A stretch of DNA of 64,000 bases from Epiperipatus broadwayi (GCA_028023455.1 JAQFVV010000017.1:124001-188000); one strand, 5' to 3'. Shown: positions 49,202-63,248, counted from the stretch's first letter. Made by a program: numbers and translations. The notes: generated by a model not told the origin, from the letters alone.

Positions 49202-50336
49202 TACCATTTCTGATGAAGTTTTTAAAAAAAAATATTGTCATATTTTTTTAAAAAATTATTGTCATGGTTTTTATATTATTGAAGTGGTGCATATCTGCAT
49301 GCGGATTTATGTTTATTTAAATTAATCTATCTCCTATTGTATATATAGATATATAAAATTTATTTATTAACGTCCATACACATTAGGAATATGTTCATGT
49401 ACAATCTTGCATCATTTTCTAAAGTTAAAGGCTGATTGTTTAAATCATACAATTTATTTTAAGAAAAAGTACATCTTGTTAAAAGTAGAATCAATTAAGA
49501 AAAAATATTATATACAGTGGGAGAGAGGTAGATAGCCATTAAGGAAGGGTGCATAAGTGCCATTTTCTCCATCTATACATAGCTTAAATAAAAGTAAGAA
49601 AGAAATATCAGAAAACCTATGTGGCAACACAAAGGACTGCAGAAACAAAAACTAAAATGCAACAGTAATTAGAGAAATTAGATTGAAATCCATTAAGAAA
49701 ACTCACAAGATACAATACCAGGCATAAAATTATATATATAAATATGGAAAGAGACATTGCATTATTATTTGGTATTATTCTAAAAGTTTCTGTATGATTC
49801 AGTAATATTCTGCTTCATTTGATTTCTGATTATCAAATAATTATCAAAAATATAATAATGATAGAATATATATTTGTCATCCTGTCTAAAATTCTACCTA
49901 GTGCCTGCAAAGAAGAAATTGAAATGTTAGAAGTATCTACCACTATGAGTGAATAATCAGGCATTGGATTCTCTATAATCATTGGTGAAGTTGTTATCCT
50001 GAGAAGTTCCATCAAAAATGTAGAAGATACATCCACAACCTACCATCTCCATACCAGTTTGAAGATCCTATTTCATATAACTATCTGTGCAGAAGAAGTC
50101 CCAAACTCATTATTTTATTGCCAGTAAAAATGCTTTCATTTTATTTGAAGTTGTAGCTGTAACTGAATTTTATTTCATATATCTTATTAACTAGTCTTAA
50201 CCTCATAAATTATCTATATCATATTTATTAATGTCAAATCTGATGACTTAATTATTTAAATAATTTAGAAATTTATATTCTGCATTTTTATTTATGTATT
50301 ACTTTGAATGATGGAGGGAATTAAATTTCAATTCAT
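49200..50336. other. AT-rich DNA, nothing recognised
   Basis: 49833-50036 (minus) is a 67-codon open frame with varied composition, but no motif I can recognise. It is at best an exon or repeat remnant. Confidence 0.4.
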
Positions 50337-51199
50337 TAAAGATGTTTATAAACTAATAAATGAATACTTTCACTTCCAACACAAGATAAAGTCTTTTCAA
50401 AAGAATAGAATGAATCATTCTTTCAACCCAAATGCTTATATATGGGCAAATCTTAAGTACTGGAAATGAAAGCATGAGGATAAACCACTCACTTTAAATT
50501 ACTTTTTACTATGTCTGAATGAATGACGCCCATGAAATTATCTAGAATTTATGAAATGTCATTCTTAAATGAAACTAAACATATGTAAATGAGGCATTTA
50601 TTTTATATAGCAATATGTTTATAAATTGTAATAAACTAAAGATCAGCCTTTTAAGCTAACGTGCATGCACTTTTTATGAATATCAATACTAATAAATGAA
50701 TACTTTCACTTCCAACACAAGATAAAGTCTTTTTGAAAGAATAGAATGAATCATTCTTTCAATCCAAATGCTTATATATGGGCAAATCTTATGTACAGAA
50801 AATGAAAGCATATAAACATAGTGCTATATAAAATAAATGCCTCATTTGCATATGTTTAGTTTCATTTAAGAATGACATTTCATAAATTCTAGATAATTTT
50901 GTGGGTGTCATTCATTCAGACATAGTAAAGAGTAATTTAAAGTGAGTGGTTTATCCTCACGCTTTCATTTCCAGTACTTAAGATTTACCCATATATAAGC
51001 ATTTGGGTTGAAAGAATGATTCATTCTATTCTTTTGAAAAGACTTTATCTTGTGTTGGAAGTGAAAGTATTCATTTATTGGTATTAATATTCATAAAAAG
51101 CACATGTACATTAGCTTGAAAGGCTGATCTTTAGTTTATTACAATTTATAAACATAGCACTATATTTAAAAAATGCCTCATTTACATAAAGATGTTTAT
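50337..51199. mobile_element. Fold-back composite element with 13-bp TSD
   Basis: TAAAGATGTTTAT flanks the element at 50337-50349 and 51187-51199. Inside are one full forward unit (50355-50690), a second forward partial unit beginning 336 bp later (50691-50811) and an inverted unit (about 50812-51186). Landmarks are AATAAATGAATACTTTCACT, GAATGAATCATTCTTTCAA and AATGAGGCATTT, and the complements of each. There is no coding frame. Unit size, tandem-plus-inverted layout and TSD length fit a Penelope- or retrozyme-like mode of insertion. Confidence 0.8.
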
Positions 51200-52162
<963 letters not shown>

Positions 52163-52560
52163 GCAACTTCATGTATTTTCTGTGTGGTTCATGCATCATA
52201 GGGTCAAAATTCATGAGAGCAGACCAGATGCCATGTGCCCAGGTTCCTAATCTATAGATTAGTGCCAATCTAGGTTATACAGAAGCCAGAGACACCTTGC
52301 ACCCCAAATCCTAGATTTAGCACATTTCACTCTCTCCACTGGAATGCACCCTTGGATAGAAGCAGATGCACTTCTGTGGCCTGGGACATCCACCCTTCAG
52401 CAGTGAACCATACCATCAGATTTCCAAGCCAATTATCTTCATTTTATATGCCATTGTCTCCACTTGCACCTGTAGTGCCACAATTTCCAAGTAGTGTTTG
52501 CCTTTAGCCTTCACCTGCACTCATCAGTAACTCTGGGTGACCTAACTCAAGACTATATAC
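52163..52560 (-). repeat. Probable dispersed element whose A-rich tail became the ATT array
   Basis: About 400 bp with much higher GC than its surroundings lies directly against the array. Read on the minus strand it would end in TAA repeats, as the 3' end of a non-LTR or SINE insertion would. I cannot name the family and see no coding frame. Confidence 0.4.
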
Positions 52561-52984
52561 AAGTTGTCCTGTTAAATAAATATGCTCTTAACTGTATGTT
52601 CAAACTTGAATGAGCTGATAGACTACAATACTTCCAATTAAACTATGTAGAGCACACATCATTATTGTAAAACTCCATTACAATCTATAATGCTATGTAA
52701 AGCCAGTAGATCATTCCAACCTAATATTTTGTAAGCTGCTGTCTCTATTATTTTAATTTTATAATAAAACATAGTATTCTTGTTACCTAAGATTACATCT
52801 TTATTGTGAGTCAGAACTATTAAATAATTATTACAGATATTATTAAGTAAGTCATTTAATAGCAGAACATGTACATCCATGATTTTGTATCTTCTAAATA
52901 TAATACTAGCTCTGTAACATTATAGAAATGATTAAACCCCCAAATCATATGAATAATGGTAATATAAATAAATTAATGTAAGGC
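52561..52984. other. AT-rich DNA, nothing recognised
   Basis: A 72-codon minus-strand frame at 52662-52880 shows no recognisable motif. Confidence 0.4.
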
Positions 52985-53230
52985 TTAAAGTGCTAGTGTG
53001 GCGTAATGTCGTAAGTTACGGAAAACCCTGAAAGAGATTCTATGTTCAAATCCTGAGCTATGTCATGCTATATGAAGAAGGTAAGCTGTGTCGTCAAGGA
53101 TATTAATTCAGTGGTTGAGGCTAGGAAGCATGTTTAAACTGGGGGCATAAGGGTAACCCTATGTCCGCTGGTTGAGAGTCCCTGCTTGGTCTCTCAGTCT
53201 TGATGACTGATTATACAATCTTGACCATTA
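52985..53230 (+). mobile_element. Candidate tRNA-derived SINE
   Basis: GCTAGTGTGGCGTAATGT resembles an A-box region and TGTTCAAATCCTG, about 50 bp on, resembles a B box. The following 180 bp is less AT-rich than its surroundings. There is no second copy in the window to confirm it. Confidence 0.45.
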
Positions 53231-53709
53231 CATTATTAACAATTTAAGATGGTCAAATGGTGTTTGTTTTAATTTTGGGGTTATTAATTATATGCAGGAT
53301 ACAATAATAATATTCACATTTTTAAAGTAATATAATAGCTAGTTATTATATTAAACTTAATATCTTTCTGTAATGTATTGCAAAAATTTGAAGATTTATT
53401 TTGATAGGGTTTTACATTATTATTTGATTTTGTTGTATATTTTAACAACAATAGACTAAAACAAATAACAAGTTATGTTTTCATATATGTGTATGATCAG
53501 GTATGTGTATATATGTTTAGATTATTGTATAAATTTAAATTCACATATGTTTTAAAATAATATTGTTATAAAAGGTATCCAAAAATAATATTTTATGTTA
53601 AATGAACAAATGTATTGTTTTATATTTGCTTATAATAATTAATAAAGCAAGTCATATATAGCATGACATTACTTTATAAAAAGTTTGTATTTACAAAAAT
53701 GCAATATAG
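53231..53709. other. AT-rich DNA, nothing recognised
   Basis: No gene or repeat identified. Confidence 0.5.
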
Positions 53710-53993
53710 AAAGCATACTAATAGATCAAACAAGTGCTTATTAATAAGTGTGGTAAGAGAAAATATTTAAGATCTCTGTCAGAATACTTTTATCCCAGAC
53801 CAATTGGTTTCAAGCTTATGGCTCATCTAAGTGAGGAGCTAGAATATTCAGACACTTTCAAGTTCTTCATTAAGGTGAGCTATAAACTCAAAACCAATTG
53901 GTCTGGGGATAAGAGTATTCCGGATAGAGATTTTAAAGATTTTCTCTCATCAAACTTATTAATAAGAGCTTGTTTGAGCTATTGGTATGCTCT
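53710..53993. mobile_element. Fold-back element, about 117-bp arms
   Basis: The arms at 53710-53827 and 53872-53993 are inverted, about nine-tenths identical by eye (GCATACTAATAG against CTATTGGTATGC; CAGACCAATTGGTTT against AAACCAATTGGTCTG). The loop is about 44 bp. The 101-codon frame across it is a by-product of the palindrome. Confidence 0.75.
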
Positions 53994-54984
53994 CCATATT
54001 ATATTTGCTTATTTACTTATTTTATTCTTTGAACTATAATTTTATAAGAAGAGATTGCAAAATTATTGTATCATTATTTTTATTCTAATTTTTTTTATTG
54101 AAATAAATCATTTTCTTCAAGAATGCTTAATTTGAATGATTTCCTGGTCAAGTAAAATAATATAATTATTTTTAGTCAAAAGTTGTAAAAATTAATCTAA
54201 TCATTAGATACTCTATCTAGGTCAATGACCTAAATGTTATATCTATAAACATAAGGCATAAAATACCCATGATTTAAGATAACACATTCTCTCAACATAT
54301 CTCTTTCATTTTAATTGGTTTACTATATTTGCAGTAAATGAAGTTTTAAAAAAAAAATTTTTTTTTAAAAATGTTTGATTTAAATCTTACAATGCAAGGC
54401 TAAGTAAGTATAAAGGCAATTCATTTGTTTTTAAGTGCATTTTAAAAATTGTAAAATGCATATAAAGTTTTTCTGTATGGATTAATAAATATATGTCTAT
54501 TGTGCCAATAAATTCATTGTCAAGGGTTATGAGCAAATGGATAATGATTTGGATTTCATAAAATAATGATCTGATTCATATTAAAAAGAATAAAATAGTG
54601 CTCATTATTCTGTATTAACTTGTAAAATGTAAACATCACTATAATCTACCAAGGACTATTTATCTTAATAAACTTTGAATACTTATAAAAGGAAGTAAGC
54701 TTTTGAGTTTATTGTATTTTTTTTTTTAAATATTTCACAGATTTTGCTTCACATAAACACAACAAAGAAATTTGGGGATAAACTGAACTTTGTGTGTATA
54801 AACATTATTTAATATTTTATCACCATTTGCTCAACAGGTATGATATATTTATAAGTAACCAGAAAAACAATTTTAATAACTTCAAACTAAGAATTTAAAT
54901 AATTATAATAGTCTTTTATTTTAATAACTATTTTTGTTCAATTAGCATCTAATGTTATAAATAAAATCAAAATATAAGTAAAGT
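53994..54984. other. AT-rich DNA, nothing recognised
   Basis: No gene or repeat identified. Confidence 0.5.
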
Positions 54985-55245
54985 AAATGATTGACTATTA
55001 TTTGGAATAATCCCATGCTAGTCTGTCACTGATCAGGCTAGCAACATCTGAAAAAGAGGGATCTCAAAACATTGGGCATATACTAACTGTGTGCTATTAC
55101 TAACAGTTGAAGGTGTTTGAAATATTTAAATAAAGTTATTTTTTTCTAAAGACATTCAATACACATATTAAGTGATGGAAATAGTCCAATATAAAAATAC
55201 AACTAGAATACTATCATCACAAACCTTCAGGAAAACACAAATAAT
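54985..55245 (+). mobile_element. SINE body, copy B
   Basis: Matches the family at 16618-16906 and 37795-38055: CTGTCACTGATCAGGCTAGC, TGTGTGCTATTACTAACAGT, TTAAATAAAGTTATTTTTTT, CTAAAGACATTCAA and GTGATGGAAATAGTCCAATA. Confidence 0.6.
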
Positions 55246-56987
55246 ATGTATGTTTGTAAAGAACAATTATTTATTTACAATAAGAATGATTGATAAGCCA
55301 ACTAAAACAAATTAATATTTTTATATATAATATTTATTATTTATTGAAGTTAATATAAATATATATACTGTCTACCTTCATATTATAGTTGAAACAAGAA
55401 GAACATTAAAAAGTAAATTATTTCAAACTATTGAATATATTAATTAATATATTATCTTTCTATATATCTTATTTATTTTCTAAATAAAATTATTGTTGCA
55501 TTTTTTAAACTTGAATTAATATTTTTGTTAATTTATTAGATGCATGATATAATAATAATAATTTAGTGTAATCAATCATAAATGTATGAAGTTTAACTAG
55601 AAAAATAATGTAGTTTTTATATGCTTTTTTACAAATCAGCAATTCTTTAAAGGTGAACCCAATATTTTCATAAACATCAATTGTTTTTCAGGATATAAAT
55701 AAATCATAGTTCTATATTATATTTTAATATTTATATTTATTAAAATATCATTGATACTTTATCTTATTAGAATTCAGTAAAATGAGTTATTAATGTTATC
55801 CAAAAAAGAGCTAGTTAATAAATTGTTGATAATAGCTTCATGTCTAACTGTTAAGTTTACATTATGTTTTTTTAACATTTCACACTAGTATAAATTTTAA
55901 TGCATAATATGAAATGATTATCTTGTAAATTAATGCTGGTATTAATTATTACTTAATATATTCCCTTATAAATTTACAGTACTCTTTTTTACATAGAAAT
56001 AAAATCAAGCAATATTTATGGCTAAATTGATTCTCATTTATTCCTAATGGAGGACAGGCAGCTGTAGCCCTCATATCTGAGTTTACAAGCAGCGCTTTTA
56101 TGCGAATAATTTTTTTTAATATGTATAACAAAAAATAAAAGTCATGTATATAAAATAAATTTTTTAAGTGCTTTTAAATTGTTAACAATAAGTGTAAAAC
56201 TAAAATATATTAGTTTCTTTTGTTTTAAAATAGTATTACTATTTTAAATAAAAGAAACATTGCTATAGAAACCAGTCACAAATGACTGGGAGGGGGGGGG
56301 ATAAAAACAACAAAATAATTTGCCTTCAAGAAACTGTTGGGAATAGTTGTTACTTCATCATTGTGTCTTTTACAGTATAGAAGTCATAAAATGTAAGAAT
56401 TATTTAATTTTATGCATTTTATGGAGTAGAAAACCCTCCAGAAAGCTTTTCCTGTTCTTTCTAGTAATGTAGCTAAATGTGGAGCTGTCAGCGAAGAAAT
56501 GCCTTAAGAATTAACCTCAACTCTACTAATCTATTCATCACTATTTATATATTTGGCATTTACTTGCTATAAAAAAAAATCCAGTCATCTAAAGTGATTA
56601 TTTCATAGAAATACATTTCTATGATTAATCGGTGAATCTACCTATTTTAAATGTTCAGAGAAAAATTGTAATTGTAACACTCATAAAAACATTGCCACAG
56701 AATGAACCAAAAGAAGCTAAAATGTTATATTGCCAACAGACATTAAAATTTAATGATCAATGGTTATATTCCCACATTTACAACTACATAATATATATGT
56801 GAGCTCGTAAAGACATTGGAGTAATTAATTGAACTTTCTGTAGCTATTCTTAAAATTTATTATAAGCTACAAATAATTTTTTCCTTTCATATGTCATTAC
56901 CATATTTTTTTTTAAATTGTAATTATGTAAATACATTTATTATTAGTAGTATTGTTACATAATTCTATTCTTTAATTAAATTTATTG
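55246..56987. other. AT-rich DNA, nothing recognised
   Basis: A 9-G run near 56292-56300. AGAAACCAGTCA near 56268-56279 recalls the dispersed repeat at 19676 but is short. Confidence 0.45.
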
Positions 56988-57124
56988 TCATTGTTAATTT
57001 TTTTTTTTTTTTAAGTGTCATAGCATTGGCCAGGACGCGAACCCGCAACCCGGGCAACTGCCTGCAATTGCAAGGCAGTCACACTGACCTCTCGACCACC
57101 AATGCAAGACTATCATTGTTAATT
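56988..57124 (-). mobile_element. tRNA-Gly-like mini retroposon with 12-bp TSD
   Basis: TCATTGTTAATT occurs at 56988-56999 and 57113-57124. Between them, on the minus strand, is a tRNA-like sequence (acceptor stem GCATTGG/CCAATGC, 7 bp), then TATGACACTT and a run of about 14 A's. The T arm has TTCGCGT and the anticodon stem is CTGCC/GGCAG with an enlarged loop. Like 6520-6647 it is a bare tRNA head with a ten-odd-base tail and poly-A, about 112 bp in all. Confidence 0.75.
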
Positions 57125-57994
57125 ATTGTTTGTTATTTTTCATCCCAAATGTGAGCTGATTTTTTTTTAATGTAATAAAGTATTAATTAGGTGGAGGGGA
57201 GGGGTCATGGAAAATAATTGAATCTGCATGGAAATTCGTTTATATGTTGGTTCAATTTGATCATTGCTTGTGATTATTATTGACTTGTCAATTAAAAATA
57301 AGTTGTACGTAGTCACTCCACTATGTACATGGTCACCTGATAGTTATATTTAAATTCTCCTAGACTAATATTAATTTGCAACAAGAGTAAAGATAAACCT
57401 TATTTATAATAAAATTGGATAGCTAAAATTTTTTGGACTGATAATATCAATATCTCAAAAAAAATCTTTAATATGTTTTCTATATTATGTAAATGTTAAA
57501 AATGCACAATCAACTTGGTATCATGATTGACCTCATATGGAATATCTAAAACACGATCTTAAAAAATTTAGAAATATTTGAAATGTCATAAAACCAATTT
57601 GGAAAGAGGGAGGGGAATATTTCCACAACAAAGTGTAATACTCCTCAGAAATGCAATAGTGAAGTCTTTTGGAAATGGATGATGTTGGAACAGAGGCAGT
57701 AAAAATTGAAAATTCATTGTATCTGGGTTTATTGTTTTATCAATTTTAGCATTTAATAGTAATTGAATAGTTTATTGCTAGGTAGCCATAAGAAGTTATG
57801 ATCAATGAACCTTGTAATCCAGAATTTGCCATTTTACACTTGTAGTATTTTAAGTGCAAGAAATATATTGTAGATAAAAAAGATCGATAAGAAGACTCCA
57901 CAAGTTTAAATTAAAAGTATTAATCAATGATAATGACAACTTTTAGAAATGAAAATGATTAGTTACATAATTAAAAAGTTTCAATACACTTCAC
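57125..57994. other. AT-rich DNA, nothing recognised
   Basis: No gene or repeat identified. Confidence 0.5.
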
Positions 57995-58920
57995 ATGATC
58001 ACCATCTCTTATACTAGTACATAATTGTTTATAAACAAGACAAAACTCTCCCTACAGTAGTGGCACTCTGTGCCAACCAGAGTAATCAATGGATTCCAGA
58101 AGGCTTGTGCATAAAATCCCTATCTCATCCAGTATCCACAGACTAGTTTCTGGCTTGTGGCCTTCATCAGTGAAGAGCTTTGGATCTGAGGGTACTGCAC
58201 CTAGATCTTAGGATCTAATTCAACCCTCCAGCAACCACCTTTTATCTTACTTAACTATAAAACTATGAAAATGAAATTGAAAACACAATAATATTTTCAA
58301 TCTAAGCTCAATATCTTATATAGTCATATGGGTCTGAACTCAGTTCAGCACCTGTACATTTTGGTGTCTTTGGATCTTTAACAACCATAGCCACCACTAT
58401 CCTATTAGACAGGATTGGTGTTAAACCATTAAGCATCACATGATCACCATCTCTTATACTAGCACATAATTGTTTTTAAACAAGGCAAAACTCTCCATAC
58501 AGTAGTGGCACCCTGTGCCAACCAGAGTAACCGATGGATGCCAGAAGGCTTGTGCATAAAATCCCTATCTAATGTCTACTCATCCAATATCCCCAGACTA
58601 GTTTCTGGCTTGTGGCTATTGAGCTTAGATTGAAAATATTATTGTGTTTTCAATTTCATTCTCATAGTTTTATAGTTAAGTAGAGATAAAAGGTGGTTGC
58701 TGGAGGGTTGCATTAGATCCTAAGATCTAGGTGCAGTGCTCTCAGATCCAAAGCTTCTCACTGATGAAGGCCACAAGCTAGAAACTAGTCTGGAGATATT
58801 GGAGAGTAGGCATTAGATAGGGACTTTATGCACAAGCCTTCTGGCATCCATTGATTACTCTGGTTGGCACAGGGTGGCACTACTGTATGGAGAGTTTGCC
58901 TTGTTTCAACAGACAATGAA
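57995..58920. mobile_element. Palindromic element, copies 6 and 7 (double left arm)
   Basis: A first left arm runs 57995-58345. A second, shorter left arm starts at about 58433 (CATCACATGATCACC) and ends at 58619. A right arm follows to about 58915. The GAGCTTAGATTGAAAATATT block opens the right arm and its complement closes the first left arm. Hammerhead-like cores are present at about 58138-58185 (minus) and 58743-58800 (plus), each with CTGATGA, GAAAC and TAGTC. Confidence 0.75.
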
Positions 58921-61094
58921 AAGAATGGAAACATAAATGTTGGAACTGATTAGTGCAGATAAAATCTTAAATGGAAATAGTAGATTCGGAAAGTGCAATT
59001 AAATAAATGCTTTCACAAAGAAATTTTAAGTAATGAGAAATTGTGGATATGAGAACAATTAAACTGAAAACTATAAAAACTCAGGACAGTAGAGTTAAGT
59101 GTCTTTTATTCTTTTTCCTAATTTGTGTTTGCGAAGTGTTTTGTGCAAACAAATATCGTCAATAACCAGTCAATGTCAAGAGAATAAACCCAGATGTTTT
59201 GGAATCTGAAGATATAAAAATCCGACTAGATTTAAAGCAGATCATCCTGATCTTATTTTGTTTTTTTTGAAAACCTAAAGGGCTCTTAGGTATTAATTTG
59301 GGGAACTGTATTTATTTAACCTAGTTGTGGGGGCAATGCATTAAATGAGACAATAATTGTCGGGCTATATTTAAAGATTGTTTAAGAACTTTGGGAGCAT
59401 TTATTATTATGTGTATATATTATTTATAATTGAGTTTGTATATATTCTAGTTTTGTGTTGTATAACTTGTAATAAGTCTTTTAGTCTAAATTTACTTCCA
59501 GTTATTAATTAATTGTGGTTTGCCCTTACGCAAGTCGTGGATAAATACACAACAAAACTTCATTACAGTATGATTAAATTTGCATCGAACATTAAACGTT
59601 GTCTTTTGAATAACGTTCAGTGTTATTTACAAAGGAACACTATTCAAAAAATAACATTGCTATAGATTTACTAATAACTATTTAATTTTTCGTATTTTTA
59701 TATCAAAATTAAGATATCCCTGTTAAATTTTTATTGCTTCAGAACATAACTAGTTATTTCCAAGCTTTATGTCAAATTATCACCAGTGTGCATATATGTT
59801 CATATATATATATACACACAAACGTGCAAACATCTTACATTCCGTAAAATCTAAGCAAGTATAAAATTAATTTGGTGCTAAGATTGTGGTTGTAACAATG
59901 AGGCGAGACAACAAATGAATAAATTAAAGAAAATATATATATATCGATGTCTTGCTTACTATAAATTGGTTTATATATTGATCACAAAACTTTTTTCTGG
60001 AATTAGAATTGCCATACTTGTTTCCGAATGACTACTAATGACATATGTATACATATTTTAATAATATGAAGTTTTAAAATTTTAATTAAAAAAAAGAATT
60101 AACCAATTACGTAAATGTATATATGCCTGAATGAATCTAGTTTAAAACGTGTGTGTGTGTGTGTTTTGTCTTGTAATTGAATCTAGTAATTTAAAATATG
60201 TAGATCACTTTTAATTATTTATTATCATTTAAACGCATTGTTACTATCAAATCATTTCACATTTTTAAATAAATTATGCTTTAATGATAAAATTATCACA
60301 CAAATTCATTAAATTTGTAATTATAAAAAGTTAAATGTGTGATAATTATTATTTTAATTTACTGAAGTGTAACACATTTAAAACCGAATCGTTTAAAGAG
60401 TTTATATATTTTAGAGCAATCATAGTTTTGTAGGCTAAAATAAACTAAAAATAAAAAAAAACAGCTTAGACAAGGTGACCAGTTAAAAAATAGCGTGGGA
60501 AACAAAGATATGGAATCACGTAATAAAAAGAATTTAATAGCGCAATATTTTTGTACTTATGTTGGACGTTTTATATGTTGCTGAAACAGTAATAATTTAT
60601 TCCATTAGCAAATGTAATCCATCAATTTGGGGGATAAAAATGAATTAACAGATTGTGAGACAAAAATTATGTACATCGAGAGGGGAAAAAAATTGCATTA
60701 AGATGTATTATTATTGACTTCGAAATAATAAAGATTTTGAAGTATAATAGTACCAATAAGAAAAGTATTATGTAAAAGTCGTGTGTGTGCGTGTATGTAT
60801 CTCAAATAGCAGTAGCAATGATATATAATATTTCCGTGGGTCTTAGAAGTATTAAAAATAATGAAGATAAGCTATAAAAGAAAGGTTTTTTTTTTTTTGG
60901 GGGGGGGGTGAATTATTCGATTATCGCTTAAGATAATGATTAATTTTGATACAGTTTTAATAAATTAAAATGATAATTATATGTTGCATAATTAACTTTT
61001 GGAAAATTAATTTTTTTGTCATTGTAAATTTGTAAAACAAATAATTTATAGCATTATCAAACTGACAATATTTATATCCGAAGTTTTCGTTTTG
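58921..61094. other. AT-rich DNA with simple repeats
   Basis: GT runs near 60150-60163 and 60780-60794, and a T-then-G homopolymer junction near 60886-60908. No gene seen. Confidence 0.5.
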
Positions 61095-62690
61095 AGAAAA
61101 TGCTTTTGATTAGAGCAAAACACATTTTAAACTTGTAATGGGGAAGTTTAATACTAGAATTAGATAACGAGTAAAAACTAATAACGCAGCTTATAAGTTT
61201 AGTTGTAGTGACAGAAATAAAAGAAGTCCTGTGAAATTTGCAGAAGATGAAAAATTATACAATGTGTATTATTTCTTTGACAAAAATCATAAATGGCGGA
61301 AATAAATAAGTAAAGACGCATCAGAATTGTATTATATTATGACTAAAACAAAATATAAATTTCAAGATTGTAATGTTCATAATAAAATCAATACAGAAAG
61401 TGATCATATTAATAGAATGTGTAAATGTAAAAGTTGGAGAAACAAAAATTATTATTAAAAAATAATATTAATAGTTAAACCACCAAAAATCATATGATCA
61501 CCATTTCTTATGCTTGCTCATAACTGTTATTAAAACAGGCAAAACTCTCCATACAGTAATGCCACTCAGTGCAAGCCAAAGGCATTCATTGATTACTCTG
61601 GCTTGCACTGAGTGACATTACTGTATGTAGAGTTTTGCCTGGTTTAATAACAGTTGTGAGCAAGCATAAGAAATGGTGATCGTGTGATGTTTGATGTTTT
61701 TCTGGCATCCATTGATTACTCTGGCTTGCACTGAGTGGCACTACTGTTTGGAGAGTTTTGCCTGTTTTAATATTAATAGTTGATGTTCTTAATCTTCAAA
61801 ATCTTCCAATAAATTAAAATTAGAATTTTGTAAGCACTTTAAAATAATGACAAACTTTAAAAAATAATTCAAATTTAACTGAGATTAGCAAGAAGATAAA
61901 TGATACTCTAATAAAAACTGCCACAAAGATCAGTGGTACAAAATAATACTAACTCACCAGTACATTTTCAATGGAGACAAGACAGAAGAAAAAAGCAAAT
62001 ATAAAAATATTTTTAAATCTATGAAGAAAAAGTGAATAGCAGGAACTCTGTAAAATGATATGAAGAAGGTTAATAATAATCAACAAGCTATAACTGCGAA
62101 TTGGCAAGAAAAATTATAGAAAAGAAAATAAGTATAAAATAACATTTTGGTGTTGCAAAATATATTATTCCAGCAATAAAAAGAAAAGATACAACTATTA
62201 TTAAAAAAAATGACATACAATATATGGATGAGTTCTATAAAGAATTTTATAATAATAGAACAAAAAAATTAAGCCTATCCTAAAATTAATACATCACTTG
62301 AATTGCTTAATATTTTAAATGAAGAGATGATACCTACATTTAAATTGAAGAAGAGAAAAGCTTCACAAAGTGCTTGAATTATTATTGATATCTTTAAAGT
62401 GAATAAAAAAAATTTAAAAAATATTGGCAAAACTATACATAAAATGTTTAAATGATAAAGATGTCCCAGGTGATTGAAAAAATGTACTACTAATGTCGTT
62501 ACTGACTCACTGGCCTCTATTAAATTTATACAAAGTACTTTACCAAGATAATTTTGGATCCAAACTTATCAAAAGAACAAGATATATTTAAAGAGGGTTT
62601 AACACAATAGACCATATCTAAGTATTGGAGAAGTTACAAAAAGGATTAATAAATATTAATTGTAGTTATGGAGGTTTATTTATAATACAA
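61095..62690 (+). pseudogene. RTE remnant (copy 4): endonuclease C-terminus through reverse-transcriptase N-terminus
   Basis: A plus-strand remnant collinear with the RTE at 41357-44656, from the GDFNARIG region (about 61140) through the AEDEKLYN-like block, the KINTESDH block (about 61385-61405) and the endonuclease-reverse transcriptase joint (about 61920-61990), to the GFNTIDHI block (about 62595-62620). It is interrupted at 61477-61767 by a palindromic element. Stops and indels are abundant. It is truncated at both ends. At the joint, codon spacing is consistent with one continuous frame. Confidence 0.7.
61463..61781. mobile_element. Palindromic element, copy 8, nested in RTE with 14-bp TSD
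   Basis: TAATATTAATAGTT is duplicated at 61463-61476 and 61768-61781. The insert (61477-61767) has a left arm, a right arm running to AAGAAATGGTGATCGTGTGATG, and then a further partial forward copy ending GAGAGTTTTGCCTG. Removing the insert plus one TSD copy restores alignment to the RTE endonuclease sequence at 43390-43440, which serves as an empty-site control. Confidence 0.85.
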
Positions 62691-63209
62691 TTCAAAATAT
62701 AATCAAAATAAGAGTAATAATATAAAAATAAAAAATAAATTTTATCTTATATCTAATCATATTTATAATTTTATTTAAATTTTTTCCCAAATAATATAAA
62801 TATATATAAATACTCCAAACAAATTTTAATTTAATTAATTATAATATGTGAATGAATAATATATAGAACAAATTAAAAAAATATAATATCATAATATATA
62901 AACAGAAAAAAATATATCTTCATAAAAATACTCCATCAATTATATTTATCATAATAATTAATTATTTAAATTTAATAATAGAATATAAAAATTATTCAAA
63001 TTAAAAAAAAATTAAAATTAAAAATATATATCTAAATAATAAATAAAAATCAATATAAAAAAAGAATTTAATAATAATAATATAATCAATTTTTATTTTT
63101 GTACTTATATTAACAGTATAAAATTCAAAAAATTAATTAAAGAATATATTATTTAATTTTAATATAAATATATTTTTTATTATTATTATATAATTTAAAA
63201 ATACAGACA

Positions 63210-63248
<39 letters not shown>

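Noticed and set aside
50355-50690. Hammerhead core in the 336-bp unit
   Set aside because: The nearest string is CTGAATGA with no GAAA partner at a suitable distance on either strand.
53734-54039. 101-codon open frame
   Set aside because: Its sequence is the two arms of a fold-back element; no protein motif.
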